A stretch of 64,000 nucleotides of DNA from Pseudomonas lactucae (GTDB taxonomy: Bacteria > Pseudomonadota > Gammaproteobacteria > Pseudomonadales > Pseudomonadaceae), in the NCBI RefSeq assembly GCF_016937615.1, contig NZ_JAFHKI010000111.1, positions 1-64,000 on the forward strand, read 5' to 3'. Shown piece after piece: positions 56,328 through 64,000 of the stretch; position 1 is the first letter of the stretch; every line of letters starts with the position of its first letter. The notes beneath the pieces were generated by a model. It made no database searches. It saw nothing but the letters and a program-made list of their open reading frames with translations, and was not told the DNA's origin. Made by a program: the position numbers and the translations under genes.

Positions 56328-57215
56328 TCAGCCTCGATGACGAGCGAGAAAGTCCAGCAGCACCGGAAAATACGCCTGGGGCTCTTCATAGAACGGCATA
56401 TGGCTGCTGTTGGGAAATACGTGCAGTTCGGCGTGGCGGGCGGCCATCTTCATGCGCATCGCGCAGGCCGGGGTGAGTTCGTCATGCTGGCCGGTGGTGA
56501 TCAGGATCGGCATGCTGAAATCCGCCATTTCCTTGAGGCGGTTCCAGTCCTTGAGGTTGCCGACGTAAAGAAATTCGTTGGGCCCCTGCATAGTTTCATA
56601 GGGGCCCATGTTCCAGTCGCCGAGGGAACGCTTGACCGGCTCGGGCCACTCATCGAGGCGGCACACATGGCGATAGTTGAGCAAGGTGATCGCCGCCTGG
56701 TACTGCGGGTGGTCAAGGGTACCCATGGCCTCATGGCGTTGCATCATCGCCACGGTTTCGCTGCCCAATGCGCCACGCAGGCGTTCAAGCTCCCGGGACA
56801 GGTGCGGAATGTCACCGACGGTGTTTTCCAGGATCAGGCTTTTCAGGGCGTCGGGGTAATGGACGGCGTACTCGATACCCAGCCAGCCGCCCCAGGAATG
56901 CCCGAGCAGATGCACACGGCCCAGATCCAGTGCCTGGCGCACGGTTTCGACTTCTTCGACATAACGGCGGATTTCCCACAGCGAAACATCGGTCGGTCTG
57001 GCTGATGCCCCTGTACCAAGCTGGTCGAATGCAACCACTCGCAGGTTATGTTCTTTGAGCCAGCCATGGGCGTCGCGCAGGTAGTCACACGGCAGGCCCG
57101 GGCCGCCGTTGAGGCACAGCAACACCTCATCGCCTTCGCCAAAGCTGTAGACCACGAGGTTGTGGCCGTCGACCTGTACGTTGTACCGCTGGTCGGGGGC
57201 AATTTCACGCCACAT
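56328..57215 (-). CDS. pip: Proline iminopeptidase-family alpha/beta hydrolase (PipA-like)
   Basis: This 295-residue hydrolase of peptidase family S33 has the oxyanion segment LNGGPGLPCDYL, the nucleophile elbow LGHSWGGWLG, Asp in GQHDELTP and His in SSHMPFYEEP. It would remove N-terminal residues from short peptides or cleave related amides in the cytoplasm. It is first in the ABC operon and divergent from the LuxR gene, the arrangement known for PipR/PsoR-type LuxR solos in plant-associated pseudomonads. Confidence 0.9.
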   Translation of the reverse strand: MWREIAPDQRYNVQVDGHNLVVYSFGEGDEVLLCLNGGPGLPCDYLRDAHGWLKEHNLRVVAFDQLGTGASARPTDVSLWEIRRYVEEVETVRQALDLGRVHLLGHSWGGWLGIEYAVHYPDALKSLILENTVGDIPHLSRELERLRGALGSETVAMMQRHEAMGTLDHPQYQAAITLLNYRHVCRLDEWPEPVKRSLGDWNMGPYETMQGPNEFLYVGNLKDWNRLKEMADFSMPILITTGQHDELTPACAMRMKMAARHAELHVFPNSSHMPFYEEPQAYFPVLLDFLARHRG

Positions 57216-57298
57216 GCATACATTCCTTGTGTTGTATCGGCCTGGCGGGGTAGCGGCCGTTTACAGGCCAACACTACCGAGGATGCCGCGCGTCCATA

Positions 57299-57318
57299 AC
57301 CTAGCAGTTCTTATAGGT
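57299..57318. promoter_or_regulatory. lux-box-like palindrome between pip and the LuxR gene
   Basis: ACCTAGCAGTTCTTATAGGT is a 20-bp imperfect inverted repeat with ACCTA/TAGGT arms, matching the Vibrio fischeri lux box at 13 of 20 positions by hand count. It lies 83 bp upstream of the pip start and 59 bp upstream of the LuxR start. Confidence 0.65.
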
Positions 57319-57377
57319 TTGGCCTGGCAGTCCTTCGCCGGGGCGTGGCATTCTACTTGCAGCACGTGGAGATTCAA

Positions 57378-58163
57378 ATGACTTCGGGAGCAGAACGGAT
57401 GCTGGCCAAGCTAACTGCCTTCAATACTCGTCTGATGCCGGGCAGGAGCCTGGACGAGCAGATGGACAACACCTTCCTGCTCGCCCAACAGCTGGGCTTC
57501 GATGCCTTGGTATACGACTACACCCCGGTGCCGACTGACCAGGACGGTACATTGATCACCCCATCGGTGCTGGAACTGCGCAATACCCCGCCCGACTGGC
57601 ATGCATTATGGTGCGGCAAAGGGTTCTACCAGATCGATCCGGTGCAGCATCTGGCCCTGAGCACGGTGTCGCCATTCGTGTGGTCTTACGAGGCCAAGAC
57701 GGATACGCCGCTGCAGAAAATCATCGATCCGTGCCACGCCCCCGTATCTTCCTACCTGCATGACCAGCAACTGACCTGCGGTGTCAGCGTGCCGATCCAC
57801 CTGCCCCGTGGCGGTTTTGCATCGCTGACCGGCCTGCGCACCGGCAAGGCCAGCAGCGTGTTGCAGGATGCGCAGCAGACGCTGTCGGAGTTCAGCGTGA
57901 TTTCCCACGCCTTGCAGGAAGCGGCCTACCCGTTGTTCAGCAGAGAATTGCGCACCTATCCCTACATCCACCTGACCAAGCGCGAGCGCGAATGCCTCAA
58001 ATGGGCCGCCGAGGGCCTCACCGCTGCGCAAATTGCCACGCAGTTGAGCCGCTCACTGGCGGTGGTCAGCCTGCACCTGGCCTCGGCGATGCACAAACTG
58101 GGGGCCAAGAACCGCGTACAGGCGGTGGTTCGCGCCACACACTACCGCTTGCTCGAAGACTGA
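57378..58163 (+). CDS. LuxR-family solo regulator (PipR/PsoR-like, plant-responsive subgroup)
   Basis: It has 261 residues from the ATG at 57378 (GGAG 7 nt upstream; an ATG at 57345 lacks one). The N-terminal autoinducer-binding domain has DP and FVWS landmarks. Counting back from DP (TraR 70-71) without gaps places Trp at 57 and Trp at 61, where AHL receptors have Tyr61; such a change marks the plant-responsive solos. The C-terminal LuxR helix-turn-helix is LTKRERECLKWAAEGLTAAQIA. No luxI is in the window. Flanking pip genes on both sides support the assignment. Confidence 0.87.
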   Translation: MTSGAERMLAKLTAFNTRLMPGRSLDEQMDNTFLLAQQLGFDALVYDYTPVPTDQDGTLITPSVLELRNTPPDWHALWCGKGFYQIDPVQHLALSTVSPFVWSYEAKTDTPLQKIIDPCHAPVSSYLHDQQLTCGVSVPIHLPRGGFASLTGLRTGKASSVLQDAQQTLSEFSVISHALQEAAYPLFSRELRTYPYIHLTKRERECLKWAAEGLTAAQIATQLSRSLAVVSLHLASAMHKLGAKNRVQAVVRATHYRLLED

Positions 58164-58175
58164 TTCGCCGGCAAA

Positions 58176-58195
58176 ACCTAGCTGTTTTGCTAGTT
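58176..58195 (+). promoter_or_regulatory. Second lux-box-like palindrome, upstream of the second pip gene
   Basis: ACCTAGCTGTTTTGCTAGTT lies 61 bp before the start of the second hydrolase gene. Its arms ACCTAGC and GCTAGTT are inverted repeats with one mismatch, and it shares its first seven bases and the GTT core with the box at 57299. Both probably bind the LuxR solo (inference). Confidence 0.65.
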
Positions 58196-58256
58196 ACTTA
58201 AATGCCCCGTGCAGACTATCGTGGCTCTGATCCTTTTTTTAAGAGCAGGGTACGAA

Positions 58257-59189
58257 ATGGACTTCATCGAAAAAATCCGCGAAGGGTATGCGGCATTTGG
58301 CGACTACCAGACCTGGTACCGCGTCACCGGCGACCTGGCCAGCGGCCGTACACCGCTGGTGATCATCCACGGCGGCCCCGGTTGCACCCACGATTATGTC
58401 GACGCCTTCAAGGATGTCGCGGCCAGTGGGCATGCGGTCATTCACTACGACCAACTGGGGAATGGGCGCTCGACGCACTTGCCTGATAAAGCCCCATCGT
58501 TCTGGACCGTCGAGCTGTTCCTGGCCGAGCTGAACAACCTGCTGGACCATCTGCGGATCAGCGATAACTACGCGATCCTCGGCCAGTCCTGGGGCGGCAT
58601 GCTCGGCAGTGAACACGCCATTTTGCAACCCAAGGGGCTGCGCGCATTTATCCCGGCCAACTCACCGACCTGCATGCGCACCTGGGTCAGCGAAGCCAAC
58701 CGCCTGCGCAAATTGTTGCCTGAAGGTGTGCATGAAACCCTGCTCAAGCATGAAGCCGCCGGCACCTACCAGGCCCCGGAATACCTCGCCGCCTCGCGGG
58801 TGTTCTATGACCAGCATGTATGCCGCGTCAACCCGTGGCCGGAGGAAGTGGCGCGCACCTTCGCTCAGGTCGATTCGGACCCCACGGTGTACCACGCCAT
58901 GAGCGGTCCGACTGAGTTTCATGTCATCGGCAGTTTGAAGGATTGGACGTCCATCGGCCGCCTGTCGGCAATCAAGGTACCGACCCTGGTCATCTCGGGC
59001 CGGCATGACGAGGCCACGCCGCTGGTGGTCAAGCCGTTCCTGGATGAGATCGCCGATGTGCGCTGGGCGCTGTTTGAAGACTCCAGCCACATGCCCCACG
59101 TGGAAGAGCGCCAGGCATGCATGGGCACTGTGGTGAAGTTTCTGGATGAGGCGTGTTCGGTGATGCACCCGGAACTCAAGGCTGGTTGA
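58257..59189 (+). CDS. pip: Second proline iminopeptidase-family hydrolase
   Basis: It has 310 residues from the ATG at 58257 (GAGCAGGG upstream); the ATG at 58209 has no ribosome site. Motifs: IIHGGPGCTHDYV, nucleophile elbow LGQSWGGMLG, Asp in GRHDEATP and His in SSHMPHVEER. It is homologous to the hydrolase at 56328 and is transcribed with or after the LuxR gene from its own candidate lux box. Confidence 0.9.
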   Translation: MDFIEKIREGYAAFGDYQTWYRVTGDLASGRTPLVIIHGGPGCTHDYVDAFKDVAASGHAVIHYDQLGNGRSTHLPDKAPSFWTVELFLAELNNLLDHLRISDNYAILGQSWGGMLGSEHAILQPKGLRAFIPANSPTCMRTWVSEANRLRKLLPEGVHETLLKHEAAGTYQAPEYLAASRVFYDQHVCRVNPWPEEVARTFAQVDSDPTVYHAMSGPTEFHVIGSLKDWTSIGRLSAIKVPTLVISGRHDEATPLVVKPFLDEIADVRWALFEDSSHMPHVEERQACMGTVVKFLDEACSVMHPELKAG

Positions 59190-59193
59190 GTGC

Positions 59194-59223
59194 ATGTGGG
59201 GGGCTTGCCCCCCTCACACATTT
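59194..59223. repeat. REP palindrome between convergent genes
   Basis: GGGGGGC-TT-GCCCCCC with TGTG/CACACA flanks forms a strong hairpin. It sits between the stops of the second hydrolase and the permease, overlapping the latter stop by two bases, and can serve both as terminator. Confidence 0.7.
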
Positions 59224-60719
59224 AGACCTCGCTGGTTTCAGCCTTTGCCGTCCTCGTCGGCACATCTGCGACTAAAGGAATCTCCTTCCCCCCGGCATCG
59301 AATAACTTGCCGCCCCTGAAGTAATCCCCATCACGCAGCGCCGCCACTTCGTGGAAGCACAGGCTGCGTTCGGTCCCCGCGACAAATACCGACTGCTGGT
59401 CCGAGTTGCCCGCCGTGAAATGGTTGAACGCCAGGTTCAGCAGGATCGCCATGATCGCCGACGAGCTGATGCCCGAGTGGAAAATAGTCGCGAACCAATT
59501 GGGGAAGTGATCGTAGAAACTCGGCGCGGCGATGGGGATCATGCCAAAACCGATGGAAGTGGCGACGATGATCAGGTTCATGTTGTTGCGGTAATCGACC
59601 TTGGACAAGGTCCGAATACCACTGGCCGCCACCGTGCCGAACAGCACGATCCCGGCACCGCCCAGCACCGAGGTCGGCACCGCCGCAATCACTCGGCCCA
59701 TGAACGGCAGCAGGCCGAGAATCACCAGGAACAGCCCACCGGTGGCGACCACGAAGCGACTCTTCACCCCGGTCACCGCCACCAGGCCGACGTTCTGGGC
59801 GAACGCGCTCTGGGTGAACGAGCCGAAGATCGGCGCGAACATGCTCGACAGCATGTCGGCGCGCAAGCCATTGCCCAGGCGTTTGGAGTCAACCTTGGTA
59901 TCGATGATTTCGCCCACGGCCAGGATGTCGGCGGAGGTTTCCACCAGGGTCACCATCACCACAATGCACATGGAAATGATCGCAGCGATGTGAAAGGTCG
60001 CATGCCGAAATGAAAAGGCGTGGGGAAACCGAACATCGGCCCTTGGGCCACGCCCGAGAAGTCCGCCATGCCGAGGAACACCGCAATCAACGTGCCGATC
60101 ACCATCGCCAGCAGGATCGACAAGCGCGAAATCGTCGCGCTGCCGATCTTGCTCAGCAGCAACACCAGCAACAGGGTCAATGCGGCCAGGCCAATATTGG
60201 CCATGCTGCCAAAATCCGCCGCGCGGCTGTTGCCGCCCATGGCCCAGCGCGCGCAACCGGCATCAGGGTCAGGCCAATGGTCGTGATCACGATACCGGTC
60301 ACCAACGGTGGGAAAAACTGGGTGATCCTTGAGAACACCGGTGTGATCAGCAACCCGATAAACGACGCTGCCGTCACCGCCCCGAGAATCGCCGGCACCC
60401 CGCCTGCACCGTCGCTGCCAACAATCGCCACCATGGTTGCCACACCGGCAAACGACACACCCTGCACCAGCGGCAACTGGCAGCCAAAGAACGGCAGGCC
60501 AAGGGTTTGCAACAGAGTTGCCAGGCCACCGGCAAACAGCGACGCCGCGATCAACAGGCCGATATCCGCCGGAGACAGCCCGGCGGCCTGACCGACGATC
60601 AAGGGGACGGCGACGATGCCGCCGTACATGGTGAGCACATGCTGCAGGCCGTAAGCCAGGTTGGCGGCGACGCCGAGATTCTCATCTTCTGGCCGCTGTG
60701 ACGCCTTCGGAATAGTCAT
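59222..60719 (-). pseudogene. Xanthine/uracil-type nucleobase permease, frame broken by two 1-nt deletions
   Basis: This NCS2 transporter begins at MTIPKASQRPEDENLG (ATG 60719). YGLQHVLTMYGGIVAVPLIVG and FFGCQLPLVQGVSF are family motifs, and the QN-type signature is FTQSAFAQNVGLVAVTGVKSR. The first break is at about 60248-60254, where LMPVA should continue ARWAMGGNS; the second at about 60000, where FHFGM should continue PTFHIAAI. With both bases restored the protein is 499 residues. It imports purines such as xanthine or urate with protons. It lies beside a purine-exporter-like gene. Confidence 0.87.
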
Positions 60720-60859
60720 GGTGAGGGGGTCCCTGTTTTTGTTGTGCGGCCACTGTATGCAATCTTTGGACTGGATGTCCATAGAGTTGTATACAATATG
60801 TCGAACAAGATACCCTCCATCGGCGTTACAAAAACAACCTGGCCGTGATGAGCCAAAAC

Positions 60860-60884
60860 CGGGAGCAAGCCCCCTCCCACATTT
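60860..60884 (-). repeat. Single REP element
   Basis: The minus strand reads ATGTGGGAGGGGGCTTGCTC, the standard REP of this window, in the gap between the punC-like gene and the permease gene. Confidence 0.65.
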
Positions 60885-60901
60885 TTGAGCGCATTGTCAG
60901 C

Positions 60902-62107
60902 TCAGGCGTTGGCCGGTTCACAAGGACGGTTTTTCGGCCGCGCCAACCAGTACCCCAACACAGCAAGTGGCGCAGTCGCCAGCATTACAATCACCGTAAT
61001 CAACAGCGGTTGCTCGATCATCGATGACACCAGCAGGCTGCTGAGAAAGCACAGCCCCAACTGCAGGGTGTTTTGCAGTGCTGCGGCCTTGCCGGAATTT
61101 TCCGAAAAGGGCATCAGCGCATTCGCTACCACGATCGGGTAACTGGCGCCGTTGACCAGCGCCATCAGGCAGAACGGAATCAGTAAGGTGGTGAGGGTCG
61201 GCACGCTCAAGGTGGCGACCAGATACAGCAGCACCATGCTGATGCAGTAAGCCACCAGCAACCAAGGCAGCAATGTCTTGCCCTGGAAACGCTGCAAGGC
61301 GCTGCGACAGCTGTAGCCCCCCACCAGAAACGCCAGGGTCGGCGGTACATAGCTCAAGCCAATGTCATTCGGGCTGTAGCCCATGTCGCCAAGGATGAAC
61401 GGCGAAGCAGTCAGCCAGGCGAAGAAACTGGCGGAGCAGGCAGCGAAGATCATCACGTTGCCGGTGAACACCCGAGACTTGAGCAACTGCGCATAACCGA
61501 GGCGCGACGGCGTTTGCGTCACGTTTTTCGGCACATGGCGCAGGAGTAAAGTCGGCAACAGCAACAGCAACGAGACCCCCAGCAACACCCCGAAAATCGC
61601 CTGCCAGCCCAAGTGATTCAACACCATCGCCCCCAACAGCGGTGCCAGGGCCGGTGACAGCGACATCAGTGGCATGATGCTGGCGAATACCCGGTGCGCC
61701 TTGTCGGCCGGGTAACGATCGATCACCAGTGCTTGCCAGCTCACGGCAGCGGAGCACACACCAATCGCCTGCATAAAGCGCAAGGCCAGCAACTGCGGCG
61801 CCGTCTCGACCCAGAACATTCCGGCGCAGCCCAGCACGAACAGACTCAGACCCGCGAGCAGAATCGGTTTGCGCCCCAGTCGGTCGGACAACGGCCCCCA
61901 CAACAACTGCCCCAGCGCAAAGCCGGCGAGGAAGATGCTCAAGCTGGCGCCCACCGCGCCAGCGCCGATCTGCAACTGCTCGCCCATGGCGCCGAACGCC
62001 GGCAAGTACATGTCCATGGCCAGATAACCGAGCATGCTCAGCCCCGCCAGGTACCCAGTGAAACCAAAAGAATTTTTCATTGAAGCCTTTGTGGACTCTG
62101 CCATCAA
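60902..62107 (-). CDS. punC: MFS exporter, PunC-like (Bcr/CflA family)
   Basis: This is 401 residues (or 392 from MKNSFGFTGYL at 62080) with twelve spans. The drug/H+ antiporter motif A is GPLSDRLGRKPILLAG and the start GYLAMDMYLPAFGAM is Bcr/CflA-like. It is divergent from a LysR gene very similar to E. coli PunR (YdhB), which regulates punC (ydhC), a purine nucleoside transporter gene. The role here is inferred from this pairing. Confidence 0.83.
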   Translation of the reverse strand: MMAESTKASMKNSFGFTGYLAGLSMLGYLAMDMYLPAFGAMGEQLQIGAGAVGASLSIFLAGFALGQLLWGPLSDRLGRKPILLAGLSLFVLGCAGMFWVETAPQLLALRFMQAIGVCSAAVSWQALVIDRYPADKAHRVFASIMPLMSLSPALAPLLGAMVLNHLGWQAIFGVLLGVSLLLLLPTLLLRHVPKNVTQTPSRLGYAQLLKSRVFTGNVMIFAACSASFFAWLTASPFILGDMGYSPNDIGLSYVPPTLAFLVGGYSCRSALQRFQGKTLLPWLLVAYCISMVLLYLVATLSVPTLTTLLIPFCLMALVNGASYPIVVANALMPFSENSGKAAALQNTLQLGLCFLSSLLVSSMIEQPLLITVIVMLATAPLAVLGYWLARPKNRPCEPANA

Positions 62108-62204
62108 ACTATTTGCTGACTGGCGTTCATTATGAAGCTGACATATTTTGTGTGAAGTGATAATAATTGGACACTTTCATCAAAAATTTTGAAGGCATCC
62201 CCCC

Positions 62205-63143
62205 ATGTGGTCTGAATATTCCTTGGATGTAGTCGATGCGGTGGCGCGCCATGGCAGTTTCAGCGCCGCCGCCCAGGAATTGCACCGCGTGCCGTCGGCC
62301 ATCAGTTATACGGTACGCCAGATTGAAGAATGGCTGGCGGTGCCGTTGTTTGTGCGGCGCCATCGCGACGTCGAACTGACGCCCGCCGGTCGCCTGTTTA
62401 TCGACGAAGCTCGTGGCGTGATGAAAAAAATGCTCGGCACGCGGCGCTTGTGCCAGCAGGTGGCCAACGGCTGGAGCGGCCAGTTGAAGGTGGCGGTGGA
62501 CTCCATCGTCAAACCCCAGCGCTGCCGACAGTTGGTGCTGGACTTCTATCGACAGTTTCCCGAGGTGGAATTGCTGCTCGAATACGAGGTGTACAACGGC
62601 GTATGGGACGCCCTGGCCGACGAGCGCACCGATATTGTGATCGGCGCCACCAGCGCAGTGCCGGTCGCCAGCCGCTTCACCTTTCGGGATATGGGGCTGC
62701 TGAACTGGCTGTGTGTGGTCAGTGCGAAGCATCCATTGGCAACGGTCGAAGGTCTGCTCAATGACGACCAGTTGCGTCCGTTTGCTTCGCTGTGCATGAC
62801 CGACACCTCGCGCAACCTGCCCAAGCGCGACACCTGGACCCTGGATAACCAGCGTCGCCTGGTGGTGCCGAACTGGGCGTCAGCCCTTGACTGCCTGCGC
62901 GATGGCCTGTGTGTCGGCATGGCGCCGGCGCATCAGGTACTGCCGTGGATCGAACGCGGCGAGCTGGTGGCGCTGCAATTGACCCGGCCCTTCCCCGCCA
63001 GCCCCTCGTGCGTGGCCTGGGCCCAGGACAAGCTGTCTCCGGCCATGGCGTGGTTGCTGGAGTATCTGGGGGACACCGAGACGATGAACCAGGAATGGTT
63101 GAATGGGCCCGTGGACTTTCCTGTCAGTTCAGCAGGCGAGTGA
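62205..63143 (+). CDS. punR: LysR-type regulator PunR-like
   Basis: This 312-residue protein has the N-terminal helix-turn-helix HGSFSAAAQELHRVPSAISY and a LysR effector domain with VELLLEYEVYNGVWDALADER. From memory it resembles E. coli YdhB/PunR along its whole length (MWSEYSL start, WLLEYLGDTET end). It likely senses purines and activates the divergent exporter gene 97 bp away; the gap has an AT-rich stretch with a TGTGAAGTGATAAT segment. Confidence 0.88.
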   Translation: MWSEYSLDVVDAVARHGSFSAAAQELHRVPSAISYTVRQIEEWLAVPLFVRRHRDVELTPAGRLFIDEARGVMKKMLGTRRLCQQVANGWSGQLKVAVDSIVKPQRCRQLVLDFYRQFPEVELLLEYEVYNGVWDALADERTDIVIGATSAVPVASRFTFRDMGLLNWLCVVSAKHPLATVEGLLNDDQLRPFASLCMTDTSRNLPKRDTWTLDNQRRLVVPNWASALDCLRDGLCVGMAPAHQVLPWIERGELVALQLTRPFPASPSCVAWAQDKLSPAMAWLLEYLGDTETMNQEWLNGPVDFPVSSAGE

Positions 63144-64000
63144 TGGCCCGCACGATCATCTCCACCTCCTTGGCCTCCAGGGTCAAGGGCGGCAGCAGGC
63201 GAATGACCTTGCCGCGCGTCACGTTGATCAACAGCCCATGCTCCTGGGCCGCACGCTGGGCCAGATCGCGATAAGGGCTCGCCAGTTCGATACCGATCAT
63301 CAAGCCCTGCCCCCGAATCGCCAGCACCTGTGGGTGCTCATCCAACTCCATCCGCAAGCGCGCCAGCAGGCGCTCGCCTTGTAGCGCGGCGTTGTGCAGC
63401 AGGCCTTGCTCTTCGATGATCTCCAGCACGGTGCAGCCCACCCGACAGGCCAGCGGATTGCCGCCGAAGGTACTGCCGTGACTGCCCGGGGTGAACAACT
63501 GGGCGACAGCGGCCCGGGCCAGACAGGCGCCGATGGGCACGCCGTTGCCGAGGCCTTTGGCCAGGGTCATCACGTCCGGCACGATGCCTTCGTGCTGGAA
63601 GGCGAACCAGGCGCCGGTGCGGCCGATGCCGGTCTGGATTTCATCGAGCATCATCAACCAGCCGTGGCACGTGCAGTGATCGCGCAGGGCTTGCAGGTAA
63701 CCCGCTGGGGCAGGTAATACGCCGCTTTCGCCCTGGATCGGCTCCAGCAACACCGCAGCGATGCGCGCGCCATACGACTGGGTGATGGCTTCAAGCGCCG
63801 CCAGATCGCCAAACCTGACCTTGAGAAAATCCCCCGGCAACCGCTGAAACCCCAGGCGCACCGACGGCCCATCGCTGGCCGCCATGGTGCCGAGGGTGCG
63901 CCCATGAAAGGCGTTTTCCATCACCACCACCAACGGTTCTTCGATGCCTTTTTTCCAGCCGTGCAGCCGCGCCAGTTTCAGCGCTGTCTCGTTGGCTTCG
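63124..64000 (-). CDS. Class III aminotransferase (acetylornithine/aspartate aminotransferase family), 5' part beyond the window
   Basis: The frame runs to the window end; the first visible residues are EANETALKLARLHGWKKG, in the PLP-binding region. Further motifs are AFHGRTLGTMAASDG, EPIQGESGV, LDEIQTGIGRTG and the PLP lysine in LAKGLGNGVPIG. It resembles ArgD-type transaminases. The 3' end overlaps the punR-like gene by 20 nt on the opposite strand. Substrate is unknown. Confidence 0.88.
   Translation of the reverse strand, partial: EANETALKLARLHGWKKGIEEPLVVVMENAFHGRTLGTMAASDGPSVRLGFQRLPGDFLKVRFGDLAALEAITQSYGARIAAVLLEPIQGESGVLPAPAGYLQALRDHCTCHGWLMMLDEIQTGIGRTGAWFAFQHEGIVPDVMTLAKGLGNGVPIGACLARAAVAQLFTPGSHGSTFGGNPLACRVGCTVLEIIEEQGLLHNAALQGERLLARLRMELDEHPQVLAIRGQGLMIGIELASPYRDLAQRAAQEHGLLINVTRGKVIRLLPPLTLEAKEVEMIVRAITRLLN

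Overview
The window looks like a chromosomal segment of a fluorescent Pseudomonas (P. fluorescens group). Three things support this: high GC, protein sequences close to known Pseudomonas orthologues, and a conserved gene order matching the P. aeruginosa PA3161-PA3173 neighbourhood (ihfB, rpsA, cmk, aroA-tyrA fusion, hisC, pheA, serC, gyrA, mtnA, MTA deaminase, ubiG, mupP, yciK). GTGGGAGGG-type REP palindromes of the P. fluorescens kind lie in several intergenic regions. I saw no rRNA, tRNA, CRISPR array or insertion sequence.

Layout. 1-2.5 kb: the 3' end of an RHS polymorphic toxin gene with an AT-rich nuclease-like tip, followed by two tandem paralogous immunity genes. 2.8-6.4 kb: housekeeping and unknown genes (Mpo1-like, thioesterase, CHAD, lipoprotein, patatin). 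6.4-14.3 kb: the complete kdpFABCDE potassium-uptake operon, with KdpE-box-like repeats upstream. 14.6-18.2 kb: ethanolamine permease, a small DUF2897 protein, a DUF1989 protein with its GntR regulator, and a ComEA-like protein. 18.3-33.8 kb: an O-antigen (OPS) cluster. It holds WbpM, WecB/WecC, a Wzx-like flippase, an acetyltransferase, a Wzy/WaaL-like protein, an AsnB-like amidotransferase, a heparinase II/III-like protein, a GT4 transferase, WbpV and WbpL. Together these suggest a small repeat unit with a QuiNAc-type starter and ManNAcA or its amide. No wzz is present. 33.8-51 kb: the conserved housekeeping block. 51-59.2 kb: a peptide ABC importer, two proline-iminopeptidase-like hydrolases and a LuxR solo, an arrangement like the plant-responsive PipR/PsoR-type LuxR solos. 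Two related lux-box-like palindromes precede the hydrolase genes. 59.2-63.1 kb: a purine-type permease and a PunC/PunR-like exporter-regulator pair. The window ends inside a class III aminotransferase gene.

A striking cross-cutting feature is that six otherwise intact genes (kdpD, the ethanolamine permease, wecC, asnB, cmk and the xanthine permease) are each broken by single-base deletions, seven in all. Each can be repaired by restoring one base, usually in a short G/C run. Restoring the bases closes every frame to the length expected of the family. Because cmk is a core gene, this pattern looks more like consensus sequencing error than real gene decay, but the sequence alone cannot settle it.
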